From the NCBI GenBank assembly GCA_013398955.1, contig VWPU01023651.1, forward strand, positions 248,001-312,000: a DNA stretch of 64,000 nt, written 5' to 3'. A model generated the notes under the pieces. It was not told the DNA's origin, searched no databases, and was given only the letters and a program-made list of their open reading frames with translations. Numbering within the stretch: position 1 is the stretch's first letter; each line of letters opens with the position of its first letter. The DNA comes from Callaeas wilsoni. Its lineage: Eukaryota > Chordata > Aves > Passeriformes > Callaeidae. Below are positions 51,901-64,000 of this stretch, one piece after another. Made by a program: the position numbers and the translations under genes.

Positions 51901-54900
51901 CCAATTTGGGCCTGGTAGGTGGGCTTCAGCCCATAAAAAAGGGAGCTACAAATCTTAAGAAACATACAATGAAGAAAAAACCTGTTAGCCCTGAGCTAAT
52001 CTATGAGCTAATCCCTCAGTGAGAAAGCAACACTAGACCAAACTTCTAAATCCTGACTGAAAAGCTTGATATAGATTAACCACAGAATTTGCCTGCACAA
52101 GCTTAGCATGAGGAATGATTTATAAAACAAGAAGGAAGACCACTAGTACATCCCTCTCTGTTTCAGCAGCATTTAACACATGGGTGCGGACCTAATTTTC
52201 AAAGCATGCAATGAAACTTGATGTTTTAATAATACTTTTCCACCCATTTGCATTGGTCTAATGCTCTGGTATCTCACAGTTGTGCAAAGAGAAGAGAGAG
52301 GTACTGAGTATATTTTAAATTGCTTTTCTCTCATGTATTCACTCGCCCATTTCCAACACATCCGGGGAAATGCAGCCATGGGCACCAATGTCTAATTCTT
52401 TTATCCTTGGATTATTAGGGATAAATTTAAGGAAACCACTGCTACTGAAGCCAGACTAAGCATACTACTCAGGATAAGCAAAGCATAATGCTTTCCCCTC
52501 TCCACAGTGACATCACATGTCTTAATATAAAGCTAGTTAATCATAAGGTAACTTTCTTCCACTACTTCATGATGCTGAATCCAGTGAGATTTTAATTAGG
52601 TCCAGAGGGTCAAGGAAGTGCTGATACACCTCTAGGCTCCCAGGAGATGTTCAGAACCTTGCAGGGTGGCTGACTGCAGGCTGGATTTCCTTCCTGGCAC
52701 AAATGCCTTTAAAAGATTTGGAAAATGCCTGATAAGACAGCACACAAAGTCTATATGCTGAGTATGTCCTTCCATGCTATGAGGTGCTTAGAGCCAAGAC
52801 CTGCTGCTGGAATGCTGTGGGTCCACAAGGAAAATCCTAAAAGAGGCATTTGATGCCCAGTATGAAAAAGTCAACAGAGCTGTGCTTTGCAGTATTCATT
52901 TCTTCATGACCCAACGGTTCAGGTCAGTGATTCATAAAATCTGTAAAACAAGCTCCTTCCCTCCGCAAATGTCAGATATATGCAAATCATTCCCTGACTA
53001 AGGCAAAGCTCTAGGCAATCAGAAATGTGATTTTTCTAATGAGACACAACCACCATGGTAGACAGCAGTGTGTGAACCAAAGCCTCAGCCCTGGATGACT
53101 CTGATTTTGCCGTGCTCTTCAAAACATGAACCTGAATGAGTACCTGCAAAATCATCTGTATCTTGATACTGGGCTAGGTTTTCATCTAAACAGGTAATCA
53201 GTTTTTTTATCCTGAATCATAATACCAATTGTTCCCTGCCCACTTCTAGCAGACTCACTGTGCAGTGAAACATGATTTTGTAAAAAATCTATTTGGTGAA
53301 TTTCTCATCATATGTTGATGAACTGGGAAAATCAAATCTATTCCATGAGCTGAGGAGGGAATAAATAATATATGAGTTGTGCTTTCTTATTTTAATACCA
53401 AATAAACAGAAGCTTACATTACATCTATAGAAGGTCTGTAAGCCAACTAGCTCATTCCTGCAATCGTCAAGCATTCATAAAAAAACCCCACAGTTTTGCA
53501 TATTGAGTTATGAAGACTTTTTACTTAGAAAGATCATTAAATATAGAAAAGAGGACTGCTTTTCTTCATTATTATTGGTATCCTGAATCAATAGAATAGA
53601 TTAACCAAACAAGTGTGAGATTTTTAATGTTGGACTAAAATCCTGCCATGTAAGAACTTCCATACAGTATCGGATTAGCTGGATGGCTTAAACACTCTCC
53701 AGGAGAGGCCTGAATCAGGTACTGTAATATACATGATGCACTGAGGGAACTGTCAGTAGCGTATTTGTCCTTGAAATTGTCCTGGTGTTAGCATGTGCAA
53801 AACCTTTTTAAAAGAATCTAACTGATCTTGAGAAAGTTAAAAGAATGAGATTAATATTATCTAAAAAAAAATAGATTGAAATCAGCCATTAGTGTAAGGC
53901 AAAAAAGTAAACAAAGGATCCTCAGGGTTGACTTAAAAGTCCACAAATTTTATGGAAATGTCACAGACATTCTTTGCACATCCAGCCTCTCAAGGCTATT
54001 GGTATTTCATTGAATAACTGAAACGAGCTAAGGGTCACTGCTACTATTTGATATACACAGACCCATTCTTGCCCTTTTCCTTTGGTATATATATTGTGTC
54101 CTCAGAATTGTGGGCACATATTTCAGTGGCTAACTGAATTCAACATGGAATACTAAGCACTTTAAACACACAACTATTTTTTTTTCAATCCAAGCTTAAT
54201 TTGCCCCATTTTTATAAATTTTTAAAGATATTTTTTCTTATTTAATAAGAAAACAGGATTAAGATTCCACATGCATGAAGAAAAGTGTTATCAAATTCAG
54301 TTTTCCCAATGCTTAGGCTCTGTCACTTGTGTTACTTCTCAAGACATTATCCAAAATAACAGGACACTTGGGAGCTATTGAAATTTGCAATAATAAAAGA
54401 CAGTAATCTGTAAAAACATGATACTTTAATTATTTTGCTGTTTAAAATTTCTGTTCATATCTCTTGCACAGGGACCACTCACTTGACAACAGAATTAGTA
54501 ATATTTTCAGTGATGCACTTGATAATTCCTCATCTTATCAGATCATGTCAGTTAGAGACAACAGTCTAGCTGAGGAGAACGCTTACGACTGCAGACAGAT
54601 GAATCACACCAGGACTTTTCCCATATTTTGCTGTGTAAGACCTTCTGTCCAAACACACATGAGAAGCAGTGTGCAATGTCATATGTAAATCTGCCTCTGA
54701 AGGACAGTTTTAACCTCCAGTCACCTCCTGCCTTTGGAAAGTTGTTGGTTGTTTCTGAAAATAGCGGCAGAAGAACACAGGGTGCAGGATGGAAACCTGC
54801 ATCATGGGGTGAGTGAGCTCAGGTTGTGCCTCCTAAGCCCAGACCTCGTGTCTCTGCTAGATCTACCACCACACTGGGCAGGGGGATTTCCCCTCTGCTG

Positions 54901-54961
54901 ATAACCCCATGGAGAGGTAATATAAGATGACCATGTTTTCGGTTTTCTTTAGAATTGTTTG

Positions 54962-55038
54962 TTTTCTTCCCTTTCTTTCCTCCCCACCCTCTTTCTTTTC
55001 TTTTTCCCTTTCTTTCTTTTCTTTTTCTTTTTCCCCCT
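54962..55038. repeat. Polypyrimidine tract (CTTT/TTTC-rich)
   Basis: About 77 bases composed almost entirely of C and T on the plus strand, built from TTTC, CTTT and CCC units, with a single A near 54986. On the transcribed strand it is polypurine. Such asymmetric strands can adopt triplex DNA. Confidence 0.9.
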
Positions 55039-58000
55039 TAACTTTGAAGTTGACATTAAAGTTCAATGTGTCACCATTTGAAGATGACATTGATACATCT
55101 TTCATTGTCTTTTTAGGAAGCTGCCTCTATAAACCAACTGTTCAACTAGAAATACTTTCAGGTGTCTTAGAAATAATTAAAATAGTCCTCTTATTTCCAG
55201 CAAGCACAACCAGTAATACTTTTCAAACTCAAGCTGGAAAGAAGAGGCTGTTTACCTATTTTATAAACTTCCCTTGCATTTTCTGATAGGCTCCAGTGTT
55301 AAAAAGGGAAAGGCATGTGCCTTTGGAGCCATTTAAACCTCAGACAAAATGTTCAATCAGACACACTGCCTCATTTTTACACCATCACCAGCATGTCACT
55401 GAGAAAAAATGCAGCTTTCTCTGCCAAATGTGGGCAATGCTAGAGAAGCACGAAACAAATGCTTACACAGACTTGTAATCCAGGCTTTAAGCAATCAATG
55501 TGCTGTAGAGCACTATTCAGCTACATAAACCCAGTGAACTTCAGCTTTTGTACTTCTCCTGTAAAAATATACACGAGCATATTGCCACACAGCTGCCTAT
55601 ACTCTTCAGAAAATGTTGCAGTTTCTCACAAACGACCACTGACTTCAGGCATCACCACTAGCAAAGGCTACAGTCCAAGTGAGCAGGCTCAACAGCAAAA
55701 CAAAGTCAAATTTGTTAAGTTCTTGTGTGGGAGATGCTGGAGAAAAAGAGGAAGATGGTGGAGAACACAGGCTGGTCCATTGCTGAACCACCAGTGTGAT
55801 GTTTGTGGGAAGAATTGAGAGGTAGTGCTATTTTTAAATGCCACTTTTCGAGTTTTAAAACTCCCTCTCTGCTGCAAACTGTGGCCATAAACTTTCTGGC
55901 AGCAACTTCCCCACTGATATTCTGGACCAAATTCCAAGTGGGATAAAATTATAATCCTTCTATCAGCATTCTCCTCACATTTACAACTCCCTATTAAATG
56001 AGTGGAAATCTGAATTCTTTTTAGAAGGCTCCAATTACAGCAGATTATCATGTTTCCCTCTAATTACTGCACATAAATACATACCATGTAACACAGTTTA
56101 TTGTACCCTTAGTGCACCTACAGTAAATAGAAACCAATGTGCTTCATTCAGCCCATGTATTTTGACACTCACATCAGATTTAGCAATTTGTCTTCATTAC
56201 AACCCCTTGCACTGTTACTGCCATCCTTCCCAGCGCTGTGCTCGAGCTTCGCAGCAGGAAGATTGATGAAGCTTGTGTATACTGATTTGTGACAAAAGCA
56301 GGGCACTTGAGAGGCACTGTTACCATTCTGATAGCACCAAGTTGGCTAAAAATTAGCTGCACTAAGCCAATACTCTGCTCCCACTTCTCCTCCTCTTCAA
56401 TTAGGGTACATGACTTGGACCTTGAAAGGCTAACGCTGCTGTAACACTATTTTTAAACCTATTGCCTTCAGCTGCTTTGTCACTTCTGAAGAGATTTAAA
56501 GTTCTGACCATGCTTATTAATTTACTTTTATTCTTTAGAGACACTTTGAATAGACAAGCTTTTCACCATGACAAATGTTAAAAGGTATTTTCTCACTGAA
56601 TCTACAGTGGTAAATTTAAATAGCTGTTTTACTGTTTTGGGGGAACAGATACTATGGATACAATTTTCAAAACTGGCTAAATGTCTGAAGAGCCCACACC
56701 ACATGTGCTCATCAGGGAGAGACTAACAGCCTCTGCACTTTAAAAGCACCAACTTACTATGTACCATTATCAAGAGGATGGAGAGGTCATCTCTCGCTAC
56801 AGACAATTCATCCCTTCAATCATGAAGTTTCAAAGACTGTTGCTAGAATTGCACACTGAAGCATGTAACTCTTCTGGCTCATTCTTTTGCTAAACACAGG
56901 TCTTGACACAGCAATTCCCAACAAGCTGAACTGCTCAGCGGCGGGTGCATTTTGCAGAGGCTTTCTGTAAGCATAAGTAACAAAGCCTCTGCAACAGAGT
57001 GTTTAGAAACTGCTCAGGGTGAGAAAAATGTGCTCAAATCCACTTTCTGGGCTGAATGCGCAAGTCAGCGAACTGCAGCCTGGATTCAACAATCCTCCCC
57101 CATCAAGCTGCACATGCACTGGAAAGCAGACCAGGAACTACTCATGTTCTGGACATCTCAGAATCAGCTGACACCACACAAGGGTGGTGCAACACGAATG
57201 CAGATCCTGCATGAAGTGGTTTAATTTTAATGCTTATTATCAGACCTCCACCACTCCCGCAGCTGTTCGCATAAAATCACACAGCAAAATCACTAGAGTT
57301 TGTACAACTGTCAACCAACATTAGAAGGCATCTACAAAAACTGTGGGCAGAAGAAAACAGCCAGACTGTTTTTCTGCTTTTTTTTCTATAGCTCAAACTC
57401 CACTAACATTCTCCACTTTTAGCTTCTTCTTTTTAGTAAATTAGCATAATATGAGAATAGAACATGAAGTGTTAACATAACATAGAAATTATTAGAAGAC
57501 AACACATGTCCAGAAGAAGGAGGAAGTAAAAGAGGGGAAGAAGAGGATGATGTATTCAATTATTGAAGGAGAACAAAGCCAAATCACCTGAAACTTGCAC
57601 CTCACTTGGAAATACATCACTATTCTCATTCACTTGCAAAGCAAGCAGGTAGCTCTCAGGGTTACGTTTCCTCTTTCAGATTGTTATTTAAATACTTCAT
57701 TTCAACTACAAAATATTTGAGAAAGTCTCTGAAATAGAACAAATGCTTTTGTCTTGCTTCATGTGAGAAAGTAATGTAATCAAGTGGTCATTTTCCTCCC
57801 ATTTCACGCAGAACCATTCCATTAATAAGAATCGACTAAAGCAAGAGACCATCCTGTATAAAATCCAGTGACATCCAATTTAAACCTTAGCAGCAAAATT
57901 CTACCTGATAACAAGCACTGAATACAAGTTGCAGCTTTGCAAGGCATTATAAATGTGTCAGAAAAAAATTAAGCCCTCAACTTGAGAGCTTAAAAAACCA

Positions 58001-59570
58001 GCATTGACAGTGCCACAATCAATGAAAAGTCTGGGAGAAGCAATTCTTTTTTTACCCCCTCCTTCCAAAATGCCAAAACAAAAAACCAACCAAACAAATA
58101 AATAAACAATACCCAAGCAATATCACCAAAGCAAACAGAAAACCTCAATGATTATAAAGGGGAGTCAATTTCTGACTCCTTCATGCATCGTTTGGCTCAG
58201 CGTCTAGACTTGTTTCTGTACTCGCTTTGGAACATACTCTTTGCTAAGTGGAAGTCCTGTGACAGCAGCCTGAAGTACTGTTAAAAAAATCCATGTGGAC
58301 ACAGGTCCATACATCTAAAGGAGACAATTAAAGGAGGAAGGAAGAAGAAATGCACATCTGACCTGGGCCTCAGTACTTACTTTGCAACAGAATTCTCGCG
58401 CAACTTACAAGGAAAGTCACTTACATCCACTTTTCCTAAGTGTGGCAGCCTTAAAAATACACATCCTGTCCTCACTGGTAGTTCACATTTCCTCTGGTAT
58501 GGACAGGAACAGGCAGCTCCGTCAGAGCAACTCAAAGCCATCACAAGCAGCGGTCTGGAGAGGAGCACTGGCCCTACACACAACTACAGTGACTAACATC
58601 TGCTATCTTGTATCACTTCATTTTCCTAACAGCTTCGGTGAAAGAGGTGGAAATACTGTTAATAATGAACTTCGCTAAGTAAATACTGGCAGGTACTTAC
58701 AGGGTATAGCATCTCTGTCAAAGACAGGGTTATTAAAAATAACTAGAAAGTTGTATCTAGGAAAGGTCTGTCAGGGCCTCACACACACACTGGGCCACGG
58801 GGAGCAAGGGTTGCTAGGTCAAGTACTAATCAGAGCTTTTCAAAGGGAGCCAAGTTTGTGCTCCTTTACACCAGACAGACTCCTGGAAGAAGGGTACGAA
58901 ATGAAGCCGGAAGGGAAACGCTGTACTACTGGGAAACCGCAGCTGTCTCGGCAATTAAGACCTCCCCAGGGGGTTAATTACACAGAGACAGACACGCATT
59001 TTAGAAAACGTTTCTCAGTTTGCCACAAGAACAAGCACAGCTTGACCAGCCTGGCTCTGGATCCCAGCCTATGCGCGGATGTGCAGCAGGAAGGCGCCTC
59101 CCAGGAGGCAGCGATGGGCAATGTTTCAGCAGCAGCTCAAAGGGGCGATTTGACCACCGGGGCTGTGTCTCCATTAGAGTCCAATTCCCCTTCCCACTCG
59201 CCGTTCCCAGGTGGGCTTTCCAATGTGGTTGTCTCCACACTTCTGCAGGATGCCCTGCTCCTGTGTTTCTCTTCTCCACAGCCTGCGCTCCTCTTTACTC
59301 CCCACTCACAAGCCATGAAGCAGTGGCTTTTTCCCACAAATTTCCCTCTACTGCATCTTCAGCCCTCAAAATCTTGTAGATTGCTATTTTTCCAAGAAAG
59401 ATACAAGTCAGGGGAAAGAACAGATTAACTTGTATTGATGACTAAAGCTGAATTCCGATAAATAACTAATTTTTTTTCTTTTTGCTATTAATAGTAGCAC
59501 TCCCCCATCTGTATGGGAATCCTTTGGAAAATTTGTATTTGGTACATTTCACTGAGGCAAACACATAAAT

Positions 59571-59920
59571 CACAGAACTACAGAATCTCAGAATCGCAGA
59601 ATGGCTGATGTTGGAAGGGACCTGTGGAGCTTATCTAGTCCAACCCTGCCAAAGCAGGTTCATCTACAGCTGGCTGTGCAGGATCACATCCAGGCAGGTT
59701 TAAAATATTTCCAGAGAGGAGGAGAGGGAGAGAGGGGGAGGGAGAGAGAGAGAGCGCGAGAGAGTCCACAATCTCTCTGTGCAACCTGTTCTAGTGCTCT
59801 GTCACCCTCACAGAAAAGAAGTTTTTCCTCATATTTAGATGGAACTTCCTGTGTTTCATTTTGTGCTAACCTGTCATCCACCAGGATTACCTGGTCCTTC
59901 TCTGCACAGCAAAGGAGACT
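59571..59920 (-). mobile_element. CR1 LINE 3' end, about 350 bp, interrupted by a purine microsatellite
   Basis: The plus strand reads CACAGAACTACAGAATCTCAGAATCGCAGAATGG, then TTGGAAGGGACC, CTAGTCCAACCCTGCC, CTGTGCAGGATCACATCCAG, CCTCACAGAAAAGAAG, TTTTTCCTCATATTTAGATGG and AACTTCCTGTGTTTCA, the reverse complement of a CR1 3' region. The element therefore points along the minus strand. A roughly 50-base GA-rich tract at 59713-59764 sits between the CCAGGCAGG and TCCACAATCTCTCTG segments where the consensus has ordinary sequence. Confidence 0.93.
59713..59764. repeat. GA/GGA purine microsatellite inside CR1
   Basis: Runs of AGAG, GGAG and GAGA with one GCGCG interruption, flanked on both sides by CR1 sequence. 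It probably expanded from the short purine stretch (CAGAGAAGGAGA-like) present in CR1 at this place. Confidence 0.88.
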
Positions 59921-62900
59921 TACAGACCCAAGATTCTCATCAATAGACATATTTCAAAATCAATGCCCCTTTCATTCAATTTGTGATTTTCTCTGACAGT
60001 ATAAACTGGAAAGGTTGAACTTATTGGAATACATGATTACTTTACTAACTTTACAACTTAAATCCTAAAAAGGGAAAAATCCTTGTATTTCCCTCCATTT
60101 ATTTATGACATGGAATGTATAAGAATCTACAGTGAATTATCAAGAAAAAACCCCAACTCAAACCTGTATAGTAATAATCAACCCTTCTCTCCTGTGTTCT
60201 GCACTAACCAAAATAATTTGGGATTTCTAGCAAATAAAAAACCTAATGAATATGCTAATATATATTTTAGTACATATTGCTGTCAGGTAGTTATTGCATT
60301 GTGAACTATTGTGTCCAGATGTTTTTTAGCTTGTATGGATTTGAAGAGCATTTCCTAAAATACATAGTAGGGATGATTGATTATGTGGGACAATATGTTT
60401 CTTTTTACTTGTACCAAAAGGAATCAAGAATTCCTTACTGCACAAATAGACAAAAGAATAGAGTCAAGGAACTTTTACCCAAAGGAAAAAAAAAACACAG
60501 CATGGTATACAGCAATGTGAAAGAAAACACATGTGGCAAAATCAGTAGTTTACAAGTATCCAACACATGTGAGCTACTTATAAAGAGAAACATGCATCAC
60601 AGGGGCCAAGGGAATGGTTTAGATACTCTTTTTTAGAAGGCAATTTTTAACTTGAAAATTGTTGTTAACAGTCCCAATATGTGAAAGCTAAAAAAAAAAT
60701 ATCATTCATTCTGATAATGCAGTGAATGTGAAAAAGGTCAAAGTTTGCATTCATCCAAATGATCAATTTGCACATTAGATCCAAGATGCAAAACTTTACA
60801 CAGGTTTAACCTGAGAGACTAAAAATCTTGGCAGGGTTGAGGTCATTCCACCTATTTTTTTAAAAAATATTTTGCTCTGGATATTCTAAATTTCTGTCAC
60901 AAACAAAATTTAAGAGCTACAATAAAAGACTCAACTGAAGTAGATTAGAGGTGGAAAACAAGTGTTCAATTTTTGCTCAGTTTTTTTCCTGCGCTTGCGA
61001 ATTGCAAAATGTTTTATTTCTTCTGTATAATTAGGCAATTCCCAGCTTTGTGTGAGTCTGTTATAAATGAAGAGAAAGGACAATACCACTCCCCTGGAAC
61101 AGGAAAAAGTGATTCTAAACTACAAAAATCAGCTAACCTCTTAACATATATTTTCCACTTAGACTTACCTCTAAAAAATGTTCTGCTTGCTGTTCCCGAT
61201 CCAATTTTCTTGATGTTGTGGTAATTAGACCTGTGAAAAAAGGATGATATTTGATTGTCAATACCCATTGAAAAATATGTACCTTTATCAACCTGAATAC
61301 AAATTAATTTTTAAAACACTCAAAGGGAAAAAATCTACTTGAAGCGATATCAGACACAGATTTCTTGACATCTGTCAAGCATTTTATTTCTCCAACTATT
61401 ATCACTTTCTGACCAGCAATGAATCTTTAAAGAAAAATGCTGTGAGAAAAGTAACTGAGAAACAGTTAACTGTGTGTCTACAGTTAATATGCTACATTTG
61501 TTACAGTGAATGAAAGAAACTCCTCAAAGAATCACTATTTGTCTTATGATTAAGAGTTTCAATGAATCATTTGCATTTGACTGAAATTCTTCTGTGAAAA
61601 ACCTCATTAAAGATTTCAGAGTTCTCAAACAATTAATGGAATAGGATGCTGATTACTTCCATGCCAAGAATACTTGACAAAGAAGGTTATTTCTGTAATA
61701 ACTACTTGTATACATAATGATTTCCAAATGTAATCATTCGAATGCATTAGAGGTTTTGTACTACAATTTCATCAATTTGTTCCATGCTTAAATTGAGTCT
61801 TTAAAATAAAGTACCTTTTTACATGAGGATGATCGAGATATCTTTTTTTTAAAGCAATGTACTTTCACGAATGATTCCACTCCTGTGAGATTTATACCAA
61901 GGAAAGAAAAGGAAACACTTCCAAAGTTCCCTCAAGAAAAGTGATACCTATCTTCTAGGAACATAGCTTAGTTTTTTATCTTGTTCTTACTAGAGATTTA
62001 AAGGGGACATTTGGGTTTTCCCTCATACAAAACATTTCTTTGGATAGGAAAATGCATTATGTGCTTGTTTTTTGATAGAACAACTTTTACTAGAGATAAA
62101 GCTGATTTTGGAGACAATGCCAGTGGGCCAAGTTGTTCTTAAGAATTTGTCATCTTTAAGATTACCAAGGGAAACAGGAAAATAAATTCTTCCTGGGTTA
62201 ACTATTCTACTTATTGAATTAATCAGATCAGCCAAGCATCTAAACGCAAAGCCATGATGACCCTGAATTCTGAAAAAACACTATCAGCAACATCTACGTA
62301 AGACTTCTAGTCCCAGAAGGCTACTACAGCTCCAGCTCCTTATATGCTATCACCTTATCCTTGGCAGAATCCGTTTACCTATTTAGGTGAGAAGGGGAGA
62401 AATACTACTTGAAGTAATGGGATGAAATGAACAAAGGAAGTGCACTCTGCTTCCGGGATTTCAGACTCATTACAAGAGACATCAGACCACAGAAGTGACA
62501 CCCAAGAGGAGGTCACAGAAATTAAGAGTGCACCATTACAATTACATGGAAGAAGCTGGTGCTGGCAAAAAGCTGAAAAAACAAAATTGGTATTGCCTGC
62601 ATCAAGCAGTTGTAAGTATTCAAAACTGTTACACCATATGGGAGACATCTATCTACTCATTGCATGAGTTTAAACAGAAATGACAGCACAGATGATAAAC
62701 TGGTGTCATTCACGCAAGATCCCCCCACGTCTAAAAAGAACGCAAAGATACAGGCAAGAAATTCCAAATTATGAAAGAAGTTCAGCCCCAATAAATTGAT
62801 AAAATAAAAATTTCAAATTTGAAATATCCGTATTCATCACATGCATGGTCACTATGGAGACGTATCAAGCACAACCTAATCACAGTAAGGAATATGATAA

Positions 62901-63130
62901 TTTTTGTACTATGTTCTACTTCCTTCATTCCTGATGTGCCATTGTGAACTCTACCTACTTTCTGCTTAAACAAGAGATCTCAAGCTGTAAATTACAGAAA
63001 GTCTCTGTCCTCAACATCTTCTTCAGACAGAGAAATTCACATTCCTTTTGAAGACCAAGAGCCAACATTAGAAACTGAGTATCATAAACTCTTAGAATGA
63101 ATAGCACTTGTCTTTTCATGAGTAAAACTA

Positions 63131-63160
63131 AAACTACTACTACTACTACTCCTCCTCCTC
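63131..63160. repeat. ACT then CCT trinucleotide repeats
   Basis: About six ACT/CTA triplets run directly into about four CCT triplets, a compound microsatellite. Confidence 0.88.
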
Positions 63161-64000
63161 ACAAAACTACTGTTATGACAAAGGAGGTTTTTTGTTTCCC
63201 TTTGCTTATTGTAGAGCCTTTTTGACTGCAATAATTGTCAGAGTGCCTTCAGATCTGAATTCTCTTTTTAAAAGAGATATATGAACACACAGCAAGGCTC
63301 CACAACACAACTGCCTGTGTTTTAAATGTAGCAGATCTTAGAAGATTTATCACTCAGATTGAACAGCCAATCCCAAAGGGCAGGTAGCAGACCATCACCA
63401 TCAGTTCTGCAGACCTGATTGTGAAGTATGTTGATTGTGAACCATCACAACTGCTTGTTTTGCTTTAAAGACAGCTCTACATACAACGCCCACTCTGGGC
63501 AGTTTCATCAGGCTGTTAAATTAATGTGTAGAAATCACTGTTCCTATGTGTATGCAGTTATGAGGCCTTTAGTTTCCTCTCCTGTTCTCTATCCCACCCA
63601 ACACCCATGGTGGCCTCACTGCAGTATCCTGGCTGCTGACTGTCATGTACATTCCTCACGTCAGGGACAGATCACGCTGTCCAACACTACTGCTCAAAAT
63701 ATGATTACACATAAAATCAGGTCTTAATTACATAATATTAATATTTATTTAATTATTTAATGTATTGGTACCGGTATGAATCTGGTTCTTTCAGGTTACA
63801 AAACGGTATTTCAAGAAATTATGAAGAGTGATCATCAAAACTGAAAAAATAAGTATGACAGTTATGTTTAAGACTACCCGCTGCTTTACCAGTCCACTCT
63901 CAAAGAAATTAATTTCCTGGGTTTTATGAAAACCTTACTGTGTTCCTCCCTCCTGTATTCACTACTCCATGCCACAGATACATAATGATAGCAATATTTG

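Larger units (their letters stand above)
35275..64000 (-). other. Probable FAT3 upstream intron (partial), no exon found
   Basis: About 28.7 kb of mostly AT-rich sequence upstream of the 315 bp exon. No frame on either strand shows a DxNDNxPxF linker or other cadherin signature, so I read this as one long intron. A small exon lacking such motifs cannot be excluded. It contains the repeats listed separately, a CR1 at 59571-59920, hairpin-forming sequences near 38.6, 42.5, 46.2 and 49.0 kb, and a few open frames that I could not assign (45720-45992 minus; 58901-59428 plus). No promoter, CpG island or known RNA gene was recognised. Confidence 0.7.

Noticed and set aside
55689..56051. 120-codon minus-strand frame
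   Set aside because: No recognisable domain; overlapping frames on both strands in the same place suggest chance.
1..64000. CRISPR arrays, operons, prokaryotic promoters, tRNA or rRNA genes
   Set aside because: No regularly spaced direct repeats, no cloverleaf or rRNA-like sequence recognised, and the gene structure is plainly that of a vertebrate nuclear genome.

Overview
This is a vertebrate, most likely avian, genomic window. It has intron-split coding sequence with GT-AG borders, long AT-rich introns, and two CR1 LINE 3' ends carrying the CACAGAAT-type octamer tail typical of birds and other sauropsids. There is no sign of prokaryotic organisation.

The only gene I can support is on the minus strand: an internal part of the giant atypical cadherin FAT3. 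Transcription runs from high to low coordinates. Six exons are resolved to the base by splice borders, continuous reading frame and agreement with the FAT3 protein: 35274-34960, 33052-32842, 23616-23477, 13968-13693, 12154-11944 and the giant exon 7735-3662. Joined they give 5,227 bp, about 1,742 codons, with no stop or frameshift. Intron phases agree at every junction (0, 1, 0, 0, 1; the last exon leaves in phase 1). They encode 16 complete extracellular cadherin (EC) repeats plus a partial one at each end. The signal peptide, N-terminal repeats, laminin-G/EGF region, transmembrane segment and cytoplasmic tail lie outside the window. The upstream exons lie beyond 64000 (or as small exons I could not see in 35275-64000), and the downstream exons lie beyond position 1.

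Layout: 1-3661 intron; 3662-7735 giant exon; 7736-11943 intron with a GC-rich LTR-like block near 7.9-8.4 kb and a CR1 at 11.57-11.74 kb; a two-exon cluster at 11.9-14.0 kb; a 9.5 kb intron; a 140 bp exon; a 9.2 kb intron; a two-exon cluster at 32.8-35.3 kb; then about 28.7 kb of apparent intron to the window end. That last stretch holds a second CR1 interrupted by a purine microsatellite, several hairpin-forming inverted repeats, microsatellites and possible conserved non-coding blocks.

FAT3 is a very large type I membrane protein of the Fat/Dachsous class. In vertebrates it is known for roles in retinal amacrine and other neuronal polarity and dendrite patterning. The window encodes only ectodomain. 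I found no convincing RNA gene, CRISPR array, independent protein gene or new biological system. The findings are mostly structural DNA features, transposon remnants, the pattern of calcium-poor cadherin linkers, and a few unexplained open frames.
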